Positions 35,508-43,875 of a DNA stretch of 64,000 nt are shown piece after piece. A program made the translations under genes and the position numbers. This DNA comes from Virgifigura deserti (GTDB lineage: Bacteria; Pseudomonadota; Alphaproteobacteria; Dongiales; Dongiaceae). Positions within the stretch are counted from its first letter, which is position 1; the number at the start of each line of letters is the position of its first letter. The notes under the pieces are model-generated. The model was not told where the DNA came from. It saw only the letters and a program-made list of their open reading frames with translations, and searched no databases. The stretch spans positions 1 to 64,000 of the forward strand of contig QOZR01000003.1 of the NCBI GenBank assembly GCA_003576685.1, written 5' to 3'.

Positions 35508-35605
35508 CTTTCCCTCCGCCGGCATTACCCGGATCAGGTTCTTCGGGTTGGAACCGGACGGTGACCGTCCGGTCCCTCTCAGCCGCAAGGGCACCCCGTT
35601 GAGAC
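35508..35605 (-). ncRNA. TPP riboswitch (THI element) controlling thiBPQ-nudix
   Basis: Read leftward, the canonical conserved blocks appear in order: GGGGTGCCC, GGCTGAGAGGGA, a variable GGACGGTCACCGTCC stem, then ACCTGATCCGGGTAATGCCGGCGGAGGGA. These are the pyrimidine- and pyrophosphate-sensing halves of the TPP aptamer. The element ends about 55 bases before the thiB start, so control of translation or of an early terminator is expected when TPP is plentiful. Confidence 0.95.
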
Positions 35606-35611
35606 GGGCTC

Positions 35612-35617
35612 ACTATA
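35612..35617 (-). promoter_or_regulatory. -10 element TATAGT of the thiB operon
   Basis: Read leftward, TATAGT lies about 7-10 bases before the presumed first base of the riboswitch. The -35 region is poor (CTTTTC at suitable distance). Confidence 0.45.
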
Positions 35618-35666
35618 GACAGGAAGCGGAAAAAGAAAAGGGAATCGGAGCCCGCCGATGTCGTCC

Positions 35667-36578
35667 TCAGCCGGCGGCATTCTCCACGTGCCGCGCGAAC
35701 GACACATCGTCCAAGGCGGCGTGGAATCGGGCTAGGCGCTCGGCAACGAAGGCGCGAAAATCGGTCGTGTCGTTGCCATCCGCGATCTGCACCGCGCCCC
35801 AGGCCGCGCCCAGAAGATCCAGCGCCGCCTTGTAGAGAACGAGCCGGCCGGCCAGGGCGGATGAGGCCGCACCGTAATAGGTCTCCAGCATCGCGGCGTC
35901 CTGATCCGGATCGAACCCGGCCTCGACGGAGAGATCGCCGATGTCCCACATCGGCTCGCTCATCGCCGAATATTCCCAGTCGATGAGATAGACCCGCCCT
36001 CGCCCTTCGATGAAGTTGTGCGGCGCCGGATCGATATGGCAGGGAACGAGTGCTTCCCGCCCCTTCTCAAGCGCCGCTCGCAGAGGTTCCGCCTGGAGAC
36101 AGGCCGCCTTCAGCGCGGCGACGATCGCCGGCTCCGTCTCGCGCGCCAGTGCTCTATACACGTCGAGCTTGGCGAAAAGGATCATTTCGCCGCGGAACGA
36201 GCAGCCACTCGAATGCAGCCGCTTCAGCACCCCCACCGCAGCCCGGAGCGAAGCGGGGTCCCGGAGCCGGTCTCCGTCGAATGGGGCCGCACCGTCGATG
36301 AAGCGCGTCAGCATCGTGCCGTCCGCCCGGTCGAAGAACAGAACCTCCGGACAAAGACCGAGCGCGACGGCGGTCCGCATATTGAACGCCTCACGCGCCC
36401 GGTCGATGTAGCGCGCCGTCCCCTCCCCGCCCAGACGAAGCACATAGCTCTCGCCGTCGCGGCTGAGCTTCAGATTGCGGTTGGTCAGTCCGCCGAGCGG
36501 CTTGACATGCCAGCCCTCGAGCGGCCGGTCGGAGAAGAGCGGCAACCCTTCAAGCTTCGCTCGCAGGCTGGCGTCCAT
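35667..36578 (-). CDS. Aminoglycoside-phosphotransferase/choline-kinase-like kinase
   Basis: 303 residues. The kinase-like fold is shown by GGLTNRNLKL (nucleotide loop), YVLRLGGEG (lysine-equivalent strand), the catalytic CHIDPAPHNFIEG and the Mg-binding LIDWEYSAMSEPMWDIGDL. HxDxxxxN and IDWEY are shared by choline, ethanolamine and thiamine kinases. Coupled 14 bases behind the beta-keto acid cleavage enzyme gene. Nearby thiamine genes allow a thiamine-kinase role, but it is outside the riboswitch-controlled unit, so choline-type substrate is equally likely. Confidence 0.82.
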   Translation of the reverse strand: MDASLRAKLEGLPLFSDRPLEGWHVKPLGGLTNRNLKLSRDGESYVLRLGGEGTARYIDRAREAFNMRTAVALGLCPEVLFFDRADGTMLTRFIDGAAPFDGDRLRDPASLRAAVGVLKRLHSSGCSFRGEMILFAKLDVYRALARETEPAIVAALKAACLQAEPLRAALEKGREALVPCHIDPAPHNFIEGRGRVYLIDWEYSAMSEPMWDIGDLSVEAGFDPDQDAAMLETYYGAASSALAGRLVLYKAALDLLGAAWGAVQIADGNDTTDFRAFVAERLARFHAALDDVSFARHVENAAG

Positions 36579-36592
36579 ATTCGTGAGCTGCG

Positions 36593-37528
36593 TCAGAACG
36601 CCACCTGATCGCCGCCCTTGAGGGCGAGCATTCGCCGCGCCTCCGTCGGCGTCGCGATCTCCAGCGACAGGTCTGCGAGAATTCCGCGGATCTTCCGAAC
36701 CTGCTCGGCATTGCTCTTCGCGAGCTGTCCCTTGCCGAGATAGAGGCTGTCCTCGAGCCCCACCCGGACATGGCCGCCCATGATCGCGCCCGTCGTGACG
36801 AAGCTCATCTGGTGACGGCCGGCCGCAAGAATCGACCAGTGATACTGATCCCCGAACAGCTTGTCGGCGATCCGGCGCATATGCATCAGGTTCTCCGGGT
36901 CGGCGCCAATGCCGCCCAGGATGCCGAAGATCGTCTGGACGAACAGCGGCGGCTTGACCAGCCCACGGTCGAGGAAATGCGCCAGCGTGTAGAGATGGCC
37001 GACATCATAGCATTCGAACTCGAAGCGCGTGCCGCAACCCTCGCCCAACATCTTCAGGATGGATTCGATATCCTTGAAAGTGTTGCGGAAGATGAAGTCG
37101 CGCGAATTCTCGAGAAAGCCCGGCTCCCAATCATATTTCCAGGACTGGTATTTTGCCGCCATCGGAAACAGCCCGAAGTTCATCGAGCCCATGTTCAGCG
37201 AGCACATCTCCGGCTTCGCCTGCAGCGGCGCCGCGAGGCGGTCTTCGACCGTCATGTTCTGGCCGCCGCCGGTGGTGATGTTGACGACCGCATCCGTCGC
37301 CTGCTTGATCCGCGGAAGGAATTGCTGAAACACAGCCGGATCGGGCGTCGGCGCGCCGGTCTCGGGATCGCGCGCATGAAGATGCAGAATCGCCGCGCCC
37401 GCCTCAGCGGCGCCGATCGCGTTCTCGGCGATCTCGTCCGGCGTGATCGGCAGATGATCCGACATCGTCGGCGTGTGAATTGATCCGGTCACCGCGCAGG
37501 TGATGATGACTTTGCGGCTCTCGGCCAT
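36593..37528 (-). CDS. Beta-keto acid cleavage enzyme (BKACE, DUF849 family)
   Basis: 311 residues. The family's metal-binding HLHARD at about residue 48-53, ITTGGG, EFECYDVGHLYTLAHFLDRG and the WSILAAGRHQM segments are present. BKACE enzymes use acetyl-CoA or another CoA ester to cleave beta-keto acids, for example 3-keto-5-aminohexanoate or dehydrocarnitine, to acetoacetate plus a CoA thioester. The subgroup cannot be set by eye. First gene of a two-gene unit with the kinase-like gene. Confidence 0.9.
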   Translation of the reverse strand: MAESRKVIITCAVTGSIHTPTMSDHLPITPDEIAENAIGAAEAGAAILHLHARDPETGAPTPDPAVFQQFLPRIKQATDAVVNITTGGGQNMTVEDRLAAPLQAKPEMCSLNMGSMNFGLFPMAAKYQSWKYDWEPGFLENSRDFIFRNTFKDIESILKMLGEGCGTRFEFECYDVGHLYTLAHFLDRGLVKPPLFVQTIFGILGGIGADPENLMHMRRIADKLFGDQYHWSILAAGRHQMSFVTTGAIMGGHVRVGLEDSLYLGKGQLAKSNAEQVRKIRGILADLSLEIATPTEARRMLALKGGDQVAF

Positions 37529-37599
37529 TCTCGTCCCCTAAAAAATCGATCGCATCCGCTCGGCGGTTCCGTTCCGGAGACTAACCCATTCGGCGGCGG

Positions 37600-37634
37600 C
37601 CGGCCACAGGCCGGGATCATTTCAGGCAATGATC
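37600..37634. repeat. Two adjacent small hairpins upstream of the site-2 protease gene
   Basis: CCGGCC-ACA-GGCCGG (37600-37614) is followed at once by GATCATT-TCAGGC-AATGATC (37615-37634). They lie between divergent genes and might be operators or mRNA leader structures. Confidence 0.4.
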
Positions 37635-37698
37635 TGTTGTTCTTGGCAGGCACCGTTCTTCAACAGACTCGCGACGCTGAAAAAACGGAGACGGCGGG

Positions 37699-38886
37699 AT
37701 GTTCGAGCGCCGAATCACGCTGTTCCGGATCCTCGGATTCGAGGTCCGGATCGACATCAGCTGGGTGATCCTGGCGATCCTGGTCACCTGGACGCTGGCC
37801 GCTGGACTGTTTCCGGCCTGGTACCCGGACCTTCCGGCAAACACCTATTGGTGGATGGGCATCGTCGGCGCGCTCGGGCTGTTCTTCTCGATCATCTTCC
37901 ATGAGTTCTCCCACGCTATCGTCGCCCGCCGATACGGCCTTCCGATCACGGGGATCACCCTTTTCATTTTCGGTGGGGTCGCCGAGATGGACGAGGAGCC
38001 GGCCAGCCCTAAGGTGGAGTTTCTGATGGCCGTAGCGGGACCAGTCGCGAGCGTCATTCTCGCCGCAGTGTTCTTCGGGATCTACGCCGGCGCCGCTGCT
38101 TGGTCACAACCGGTCGGCGGCATTCTCGCCTATCTCGCCGTCATCAACCTGCTTCTGGCGGTGTTCAACCTGATTCCGGCCTTCCCGCTGGACGGCGGAC
38201 GGATGCTCCGCGCGGCGCTGTGGGCCTGGAAGGGCAAGCTTCGCTGGGCGACGCGGGTGGCGTCCAACATCGGGTCGGGTTTCGGTCTTCTTCTGATTTT
38301 CCTCGGCATCTTCAACGTCGTCACGGGAAACTTCATCGGCGGGTTCTGGTGGTTCCTGATCGGCCTGTTCGTCCGTGCCGCGGCCGGCAACTCCTATCAG
38401 CAGGTTGTCGTTCGGCAAGCACTTGAGGGCGTGCCCGTTCGACGGCTGATGCATCGCGACCCGATCACCGTGCCGCCGGACCTTTCGGTGTCGGAGCTGG
38501 TGGAGAATTTCTTCTATCGCCACTATCACAAGATGTTTCCCGTCGTGGAGGGCGGCCGGCCGATCGGCTGCGTCACCAGCAAGCAGGTCAAGGATCTCCC
38601 GCGTGAGCGGTGGCCCTATGCGACGGTGGCCGACATCCTGCAACGGTCATCGGCAGAGAACACGGTTCGACCGGATGCCGATGCCCTCGACGCGATGGCG
38701 CTGATGAACCGTTCCCGGAATTCGCGCCTGCTGGTCGTGGAGGGGGACCGTCTCGCCGGCATCGTGACCCTCAAGGACATGCTGAGCTTTCTGTCGCTCA
38801 AACTCGCCTTCGAGGAGGACGAGGATATCGGCCTGCACGGCGCGGACAGCCTGTCCGGCGACTTGCCCTCGGAGCGCGCACGCTGA
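37699..38886 (+). CDS. Site-2 protease-type membrane metalloprotease (M50) with two CBS domains
   Basis: 395 residues. The zinc motif HEFSH (His68, Glu69, His72) and the third ligand in NLIPAFPLDGGRML (Asp165) are present, within about six membrane helices. A pair of CBS domains fills the C-terminal half from about residue 250 (LMHRDPITVPPDLSVSEL; DALDAMALMNRSRNSRLLVVE). Family members cleave substrates within the membrane; the CBS pair suggests control by adenine nucleotides. No PDZ domain is present, so it is not RseP itself. Confidence 0.9.
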   Translation: MFERRITLFRILGFEVRIDISWVILAILVTWTLAAGLFPAWYPDLPANTYWWMGIVGALGLFFSIIFHEFSHAIVARRYGLPITGITLFIFGGVAEMDEEPASPKVEFLMAVAGPVASVILAAVFFGIYAGAAAWSQPVGGILAYLAVINLLLAVFNLIPAFPLDGGRMLRAALWAWKGKLRWATRVASNIGSGFGLLLIFLGIFNVVTGNFIGGFWWFLIGLFVRAAAGNSYQQVVVRQALEGVPVRRLMHRDPITVPPDLSVSELVENFFYRHYHKMFPVVEGGRPIGCVTSKQVKDLPRERWPYATVADILQRSSAENTVRPDADALDAMALMNRSRNSRLLVVEGDRLAGIVTLKDMLSFLSLKLAFEEDEDIGLHGADSLSGDLPSERAR

Positions 38887-38907
38887 CCCGCGATGCGCCG
38901 CCGGTGG

Positions 38908-38933
38908 GGAACGCCGGATCGGGATCCGGCGTT
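38908..38933 (+). promoter_or_regulatory. GGAAC-N17-CGTT EcfG-like motif within a perfect palindrome
   Basis: GGAAC (38908-38912) and CGTT (38930-38933) are 17 bases apart, which fits the alphaproteobacterial EcfG consensus. But AACGCCGGATC-GG-GATCCGGCGTT (38910-38933) is also a perfect 11-bp palindrome just after the protease stop. It may instead be a terminator-like hairpin. It lies about 200 bases upstream of asnO. Confidence 0.4.
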
Positions 38934-39129
38934 GATATGATCGCCATCGACACCATCTGTCTTGTGTCCTTTGCAAATTTGATCAATCGCCTTCGCGAGG
39001 TTACGATCAGTTCGCGAAAGGACTCGGCTTTTACGCGGATCACGCCGAGCGGAGGAAGGTCGCTAACGATTTCCGCTGCCTGTGCGCCGACGTCACTCCT
39101 AATTTTTTCCCTCCTAGATCTGAAGGATT

Positions 39130-40902
39130 ATGTGCGGACTCTCCGGTGAAATAACGTTCAGCAATCGCCCTGCCTCGACGGATGCCGTCCAAACGATGTG
39201 CGACAGCCTCGCGCGTCGCGGCCCAGATGGCAGCGGCCTCTTCATCCAGGGCCGCATGGCCTTCGGGCACCGCCGGCTGAAGATCATCGATCTCAGCGAA
39301 CAGGCCCAGCAGCCGATGGTCGATAACGAGCTCGGGCTCGGCATCGTCTTCAACGGCGCTATCTACAACTACCCCGAACTTCGCGCCGAGCTGCAGGCGA
39401 AGGGCTATCACTTCTTCTCACACGGCGACACCGAGGTCATCCTGAAGGCGTTCCACGCCTGGGGCGAACGCTGCGTCGAGCGGTTTTCGGGAATGTTCGC
39501 CTTCGCACTCTGGGAACGCGACAGTGGGCGGGTGACCCTCGCCCGCGACCGACTGGGCATCAAGCCCCTCTATTACGCCGAACTGGCCGACGGTCTCCGT
39601 TTCGCATCGAGCGTGCCGGCCCTTCTTCGCGCCGGGGGCGTCGATACGACGATCGATCCCATAGCGCTTCATCACTACATGACATTTCACGCCGTCGTGC
39701 CGGCGCCGCATACGATCTTCAAGGGCATCCGCAAGCTGCCGCCGGCGACGGTGATGACCATCGAGCCGGACGGGAAGCGGCGGCTCAATACCTATTGGAG
39801 TGTCGACTTCACGCCGCGCTCCGAGGACGCGAAGCTGTCGGAACGCGACTGGCAGGACCAGGTGCTTTCGACTCTGAAACGCGCGGTCGACCGGCGGCTG
39901 GTCGCCGACGTCCCGGTCGGCGTTCTTCTGTCGGGCGGACTCGATTCCAGCCTCATTGTCGGGCTTCTGGCGGAAGCCGGTCAAACTGGGCTGATGACGT
40001 TCTCGATCGGCTTCGAAGCCGTCGATGACGAAGCTGGCGATGAGTTCTCCTACTCCGATCTCGTGGCGCGCCGCTTCGGCACCGATCACCGGAAGATCTT
40101 CGTCGATCGCGACCGCGTTCTGCCGGCGCTCGACGCCTGCGTGGCGGCGATGTCGGAGCCGATGGTGAGCCACGATAATATCGGATTCTTCCTGTTGTCC
40201 CAGGAGGTCGCGCAGCATGTCCGCGTCGTGCAAAGCGGCCAGGGCGCGGACGAGGTCTTCGGCGGCTATCACTGGTACCCGCCGATGCTGGACAGCGACG
40301 ATGCGGTCGCCGACTATGCGAACGCCTTCTTCGATCGGGATCAGGCGGATTACCGGCGCGCGGTCAACGCCAATCTGGTGAGCGAGGATTACAGCCGCGC
40401 CTTCGTCGCGGAGCATTTCGGGCGCTCAGGCGCCCCTCGCCCGGTCGACAAGGCGCTACGCCTCGACACCACGGTGATGCTGGTCGACGATCCGGTCAAA
40501 CGGGTGGATAATCACACGATGGCCTGGGGCCTCGAGGCACGCGTTCCGTTCCTCGACCATGAGCTGGTCGAGTTGGCGGCGCGGATACCGGCGGAGCTGA
40601 AGGTCGGAAACGGCGGGAAGCATATTCTGAAGGAAGCCGCGCGCAGCGTTATTCCCCATGAGGTGATCGACCGGCCGAAAGGCTATTTCCCCGTGCCGGC
40701 CCTGAAATATCTGCGGGGTGCCTATCTCGATCGTGTGCGCGATATTCTCGATCAGCCGGCGGCACGCAACCGCGGCATTTTCAATCGCGATTATGTCGAA
40801 GCCCTGCTTCAGAATCCGGAAGGAAACATAACCGCGCTCGGCGGCTCGAAGCTGTGGCAGGTCGCGGTGCTCGAGTACTGGCTGCAAACGCACCTTCAAT
40901 GA
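39130..40902 (+). CDS. asnO: N-acetylglutaminylglutamine amidotransferase (asparagine-synthetase-like) AsnO
   Basis: 590 residues. The N-terminal class-II glutaminase begins with Cys2 (MCGLSGE) with RRGPDG, FNGAIYNY and GDTEV. The synthetase domain has the pyrophosphate loop VLLSGGLDSS near residue 260 and GQGADEVFGGYHWYP. The family placement rests on the next two genes, which form the N-acetylglutaminylglutamine amide (NAGGN) set. It amidates the dipeptide to give the osmoprotectant NAGGN. Confidence 0.92.
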   Translation: MCGLSGEITFSNRPASTDAVQTMCDSLARRGPDGSGLFIQGRMAFGHRRLKIIDLSEQAQQPMVDNELGLGIVFNGAIYNYPELRAELQAKGYHFFSHGDTEVILKAFHAWGERCVERFSGMFAFALWERDSGRVTLARDRLGIKPLYYAELADGLRFASSVPALLRAGGVDTTIDPIALHHYMTFHAVVPAPHTIFKGIRKLPPATVMTIEPDGKRRLNTYWSVDFTPRSEDAKLSERDWQDQVLSTLKRAVDRRLVADVPVGVLLSGGLDSSLIVGLLAEAGQTGLMTFSIGFEAVDDEAGDEFSYSDLVARRFGTDHRKIFVDRDRVLPALDACVAAMSEPMVSHDNIGFFLLSQEVAQHVRVVQSGQGADEVFGGYHWYPPMLDSDDAVADYANAFFDRDQADYRRAVNANLVSEDYSRAFVAEHFGRSGAPRPVDKALRLDTTVMLVDDPVKRVDNHTMAWGLEARVPFLDHELVELAARIPAELKVGNGGKHILKEAARSVIPHEVIDRPKGYFPVPALKYLRGAYLDRVRDILDQPAARNRGIFNRDYVEALLQNPEGNITALGGSKLWQVAVLEYWLQTHLQ

Positions 40903-40904
40903 TG

Positions 40905-40984
40905 AGTGCAGGCCCGAGCGAGTACAGGCCCTAGCAAATACAGGCCCTAGCGAATACAGGCACCGACGAGGACAGGCTCAGGAT
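40905..40984. repeat. Five tandem copies of a 16-bp repeat between asnO and ngg
   Basis: Units begin at 40905, 40921, 40937, 40953 and 40969, each near AGTACAGGCCCTAGCG. The middle copies differ by one to three bases and the outer ones by more. The array fills the whole intergenic gap up to the ngg start codon. Confidence 0.85.
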
Positions 40985-40985
40985 C

Positions 40986-42761
40986 ATGATGCGCGCCCGC
41001 CAGAATCATCGCTTCGATCGCCACAACGCCCCCTCCCTGCGCAACTGGGGACCGAAATCGCGCCCGCCAAGCGGCGACGCGCTGCCGACGAACGTTCTTC
41101 TGGAATGTGGCTGGGGTCGGCTGATCTTCGCCCATACCTTCGATTCCGCGGAGAAGATCGCTGAAACCCTGCGGGAGGAGCGGCCGGACAAGCGTGACAT
41201 CGCGCTCTATCTCCGCGACCCTCACGTCGTCCTGGCAGCCGCGCCCCAGGAGCTCTTCCTCGACCCATCCCACACCTATCGGCTCTGGATGTCGCACTAT
41301 CGCAGCGCCCGCGCCCGCCCCCGGGGGTTCATGGTAAGGCGGCTGCGCACCAAGCGGGATGCGCAAGCCTGCGAGCGCATCTGCCTGCAGCGGCGGATGG
41401 TGCCCGCGGATGTCGAGTTCCTCCTGGCGAATCGGAAGTCGCGAACACTCACGCATCTGGTGGCCGTCGACGAGGCGACCGATGAAGTGATCGGCACGGT
41501 CACCGGAGTCGATCACGCGGAAGCGTTCGGCGACCCGGAGAACGGCAGCAGCCTCTGGTGCCTCGCGGTGGACCCGCAAGCGCCGCAGGCGCGGATCGGC
41601 GAGGCGCTGGTCCGCACACTGGCGGAGCATTACCAAGCCCGGGGGCGCGACTTCATGGACCTGTCGGTCCTCCACGACAACGAGCAGGCTATTGCCCTTT
41701 ACGAAAAGCTCGGCTTCCAGCGCGTTCCGGTGTTCTGCCTGAAAACCAAGAACGCCTTCAACGAGCACCTTTTCACCGGCCCGCAACCGGACGCGCAACT
41801 CAATCCCTATGCAAGCATCATCGTCGAGGAAGCACGCCGACGCGGGATCGCCGTTTCCGTGCTCGACGCCGAAGCCGGCTATTTCCGCCTGACCCTCGGC
41901 GGCCGATCCATCGTCTGCCGGGAAGCCTTGAGCGAATTGACCACCGCCATCGCAATGAGCCGATGCGACGACAAGGCCGTAACACGCCGTGTGCTAGCCG
42001 AGGCGGGCCTCACCGTTCCGGCGCAGATTGAGGCAATCGGGAAGAAGGAGAACGAGGCATTCCTGAAGCGTTACGGTCGCGTCGTGGTGAAGCCGGCATC
42101 CGGCGAGCAAGGCGTCGGCATCGCCGTGGACGTCCGCACTCCCGCCGAGCTGAAGGCCGCGGTGGACCGCGCGCGCCGGCATGACGGCCGCGTCCTGATC
42201 GAGGAGCTGATCGAGGGCCAAGACCTGCGGGTCATCGTCATCGACTTCAAGGTCGTCGCCGCCGCCATCCGGAGGCCGGCGCAGATCAGGGGAAACGGGC
42301 GGGACACAGTGCGCGATTTGATCGCGACACAGAGCCGACGGCGCGCTGCCGCGACGGCCGGCGAAAGCGCGATCCCTATGGACGAAGAGACCAAGCGCTG
42401 CATCCGCGCGGCTGGGCATGACATGGATGCCGTCCTTCCCGCAGGCACCGTCGTGCCGGTCCGCAGGACGGCGAACCTGCATACCGGGGGCACGATTCAC
42501 GACGTGACCGGAAAGCTGCATCCGACGCTCGCAACCGTGGCGGAGGAGGCGGCGCGCGCGCTCGACATTCCCGTGGTCGGCCTCGACCTGATAGTGCCGC
42601 GGGCCGACGCGGAGAGCTATGCGATCATCGAGGCGAACGAACGGCCTGGTCTCGCCAATCACGAACCACAGCCGACCGCCGAACGGTTCATCGACCTTCT
42701 ATTTCCTCAGACAACTCCCACGGCGGCCGTGCCGCGGCCAGAGTCTTCGACGGACAAGTGA
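40986..42761 (+). CDS. ngg: N-acetylglutaminylglutamine synthetase (GNAT plus ATP-grasp)
   Basis: 591 residues (ATG at 40986 or 40989). A GNAT acetyltransferase domain spans about 115-255 (LWCLAVDPQAPQARIGEALV, YEKLGFQRVPVF). An ATP-grasp ligase fills 290-590 (VVKPASGEQGVGIAV, RVLIEELIEGQDLRVIVID, AIIEANERPGLANHEP). This GNAT/ATP-grasp fusion is the known architecture of Ngg, which acetylates glutamine and joins it to a second glutamine. It is between asnO and the M42 peptidase. Osmotic or stationary-phase control is expected. Confidence 0.92.
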   Translation: MMRARQNHRFDRHNAPSLRNWGPKSRPPSGDALPTNVLLECGWGRLIFAHTFDSAEKIAETLREERPDKRDIALYLRDPHVVLAAAPQELFLDPSHTYRLWMSHYRSARARPRGFMVRRLRTKRDAQACERICLQRRMVPADVEFLLANRKSRTLTHLVAVDEATDEVIGTVTGVDHAEAFGDPENGSSLWCLAVDPQAPQARIGEALVRTLAEHYQARGRDFMDLSVLHDNEQAIALYEKLGFQRVPVFCLKTKNAFNEHLFTGPQPDAQLNPYASIIVEEARRRGIAVSVLDAEAGYFRLTLGGRSIVCREALSELTTAIAMSRCDDKAVTRRVLAEAGLTVPAQIEAIGKKENEAFLKRYGRVVVKPASGEQGVGIAVDVRTPAELKAAVDRARRHDGRVLIEELIEGQDLRVIVIDFKVVAAAIRRPAQIRGNGRDTVRDLIATQSRRRAAATAGESAIPMDEETKRCIRAAGHDMDAVLPAGTVVPVRRTANLHTGGTIHDVTGKLHPTLATVAEEAARALDIPVVGLDLIVPRADAESYAIIEANERPGLANHEPQPTAERFIDLLFPQTTPTAAVPRPESSTDK

Positions 42762-42765
42762 CAGA

Positions 42766-43875
42766 ATGCGCAAACTCGCGATCGATATGGACTACGTACA
42801 GGATCTCCTGCTTCGCCTCCTCAAGATTCCCAGCCCAACCGGCTATACGGACGAGATTGTGCATTTCGCCGGGCAGGAACTGGAACGTCTCGATATTCCG
42901 TACGAACTGACGCGCCGAGGTGCGATCCGTGCCGACCTGTCCGGCGACCAGCAGAGCCCGGACCGCGCCGTCGTTGCCCACCTGGACACCCTCGGCGCCA
43001 TGGTCAAGCAGCTCAAGCCGAACGGACGGCTCGCAGTCGTTCCGATCGGGCATTGGTCGGCTCGGTTCGCCGAGGGCGCGCGAGTGACCATCTTCACCGA
43101 CGAGACCAGCCGCAGGGGCACCATCCTGCCGCTGAAGGCCTCCGGCCATACCTTCGGCGCGGAAATCGATACCCAACCGGTCGCCTGGGACAATCTCGAG
43201 ATTCGCGTTGACGAGACCGCCCGGAACGAAGAGGACCTCGTTCGCATGGGTTTCCACATCGGCGACTACGTCGCGATCGATCCGCTTCCGGAGATCTGCG
43301 ACAGCGGGTTCATCAATTCCCGGCATCTCGACGACAAGGCCGGTGTCGCCTGCCTTTTCGGCGCGGCCAAGGCAATCATGGAAAGCGGCGCCCGCCTCGC
43401 GCTGGACTGCCATTTGCTGCTGACGATCTCGGAGGAAACCGGGTCCGGCGCCTCGGCGGTCCTCCATGGCGATGTCGCCGAGATGGTCGCGATCGACAAC
43501 GGGGCCCAGGCACTGGGGCAGAACTCGAAGGAGTTCGGCGTCACGGTATCGATGATGGACGCGAGCGGCCCCTTCGACTATCACCTGACGCATAAGCTGC
43601 TGCGGCTATGCCGCGATTTCGACATCTCCCATCAGCGCGACATTTTCCGTTACTACCGGACCGACGCGGCATCGGCCCTCGAAGCCGGCAACGACATCCG
43701 CACCGCGCTACTCTGCTTCGGCATTGATTCCTCGCATGGCTACGAGCGCGTCCATCTCGACGCCCTGAAGAGCCTGAGCGAACTCCTTGCGCTTTACATG
43801 CAGAGCGGCCCGACGTCGCCGCGCGACCGTTACAATCTGTCGTCCCTGGAGAACTTCCCCCGCCAGCCGACTTAA
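42766..43875 (+). CDS. NAGGN-system-associated M42-family peptidase
   Basis: 369 residues from the ATG at 42766, four bases after ngg. Metal-site segments of the M42/M20 fold are seen: VVAHLDTLGAMV (His72), SRHLDDKAGVACL, ISEETGSGAS with the catalytic Glu, and VAIDNGAQ. The C-terminal CFGIDSSHGYERVHLDALKSL also fits. The third gene of NAGGN operons is typically such a peptidase and presumably hydrolyses NAGGN or a related dipeptide when stress ends. Its stop overlaps that of the convergent YihY gene. Confidence 0.92.
   Translation: MRKLAIDMDYVQDLLLRLLKIPSPTGYTDEIVHFAGQELERLDIPYELTRRGAIRADLSGDQQSPDRAVVAHLDTLGAMVKQLKPNGRLAVVPIGHWSARFAEGARVTIFTDETSRRGTILPLKASGHTFGAEIDTQPVAWDNLEIRVDETARNEEDLVRMGFHIGDYVAIDPLPEICDSGFINSRHLDDKAGVACLFGAAKAIMESGARLALDCHLLLTISEETGSGASAVLHGDVAEMVAIDNGAQALGQNSKEFGVTVSMMDASGPFDYHLTHKLLRLCRDFDISHQRDIFRYYRTDAASALEAGNDIRTALLCFGIDSSHGYERVHLDALKSLSELLALYMQSGPTSPRDRYNLSSLENFPRQPT

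Noticed and set aside
40905-40984. Tandem repeat considered as a CRISPR array
   Set aside because: The 16-bp units are directly adjacent with no spacers, and there are no cas genes.
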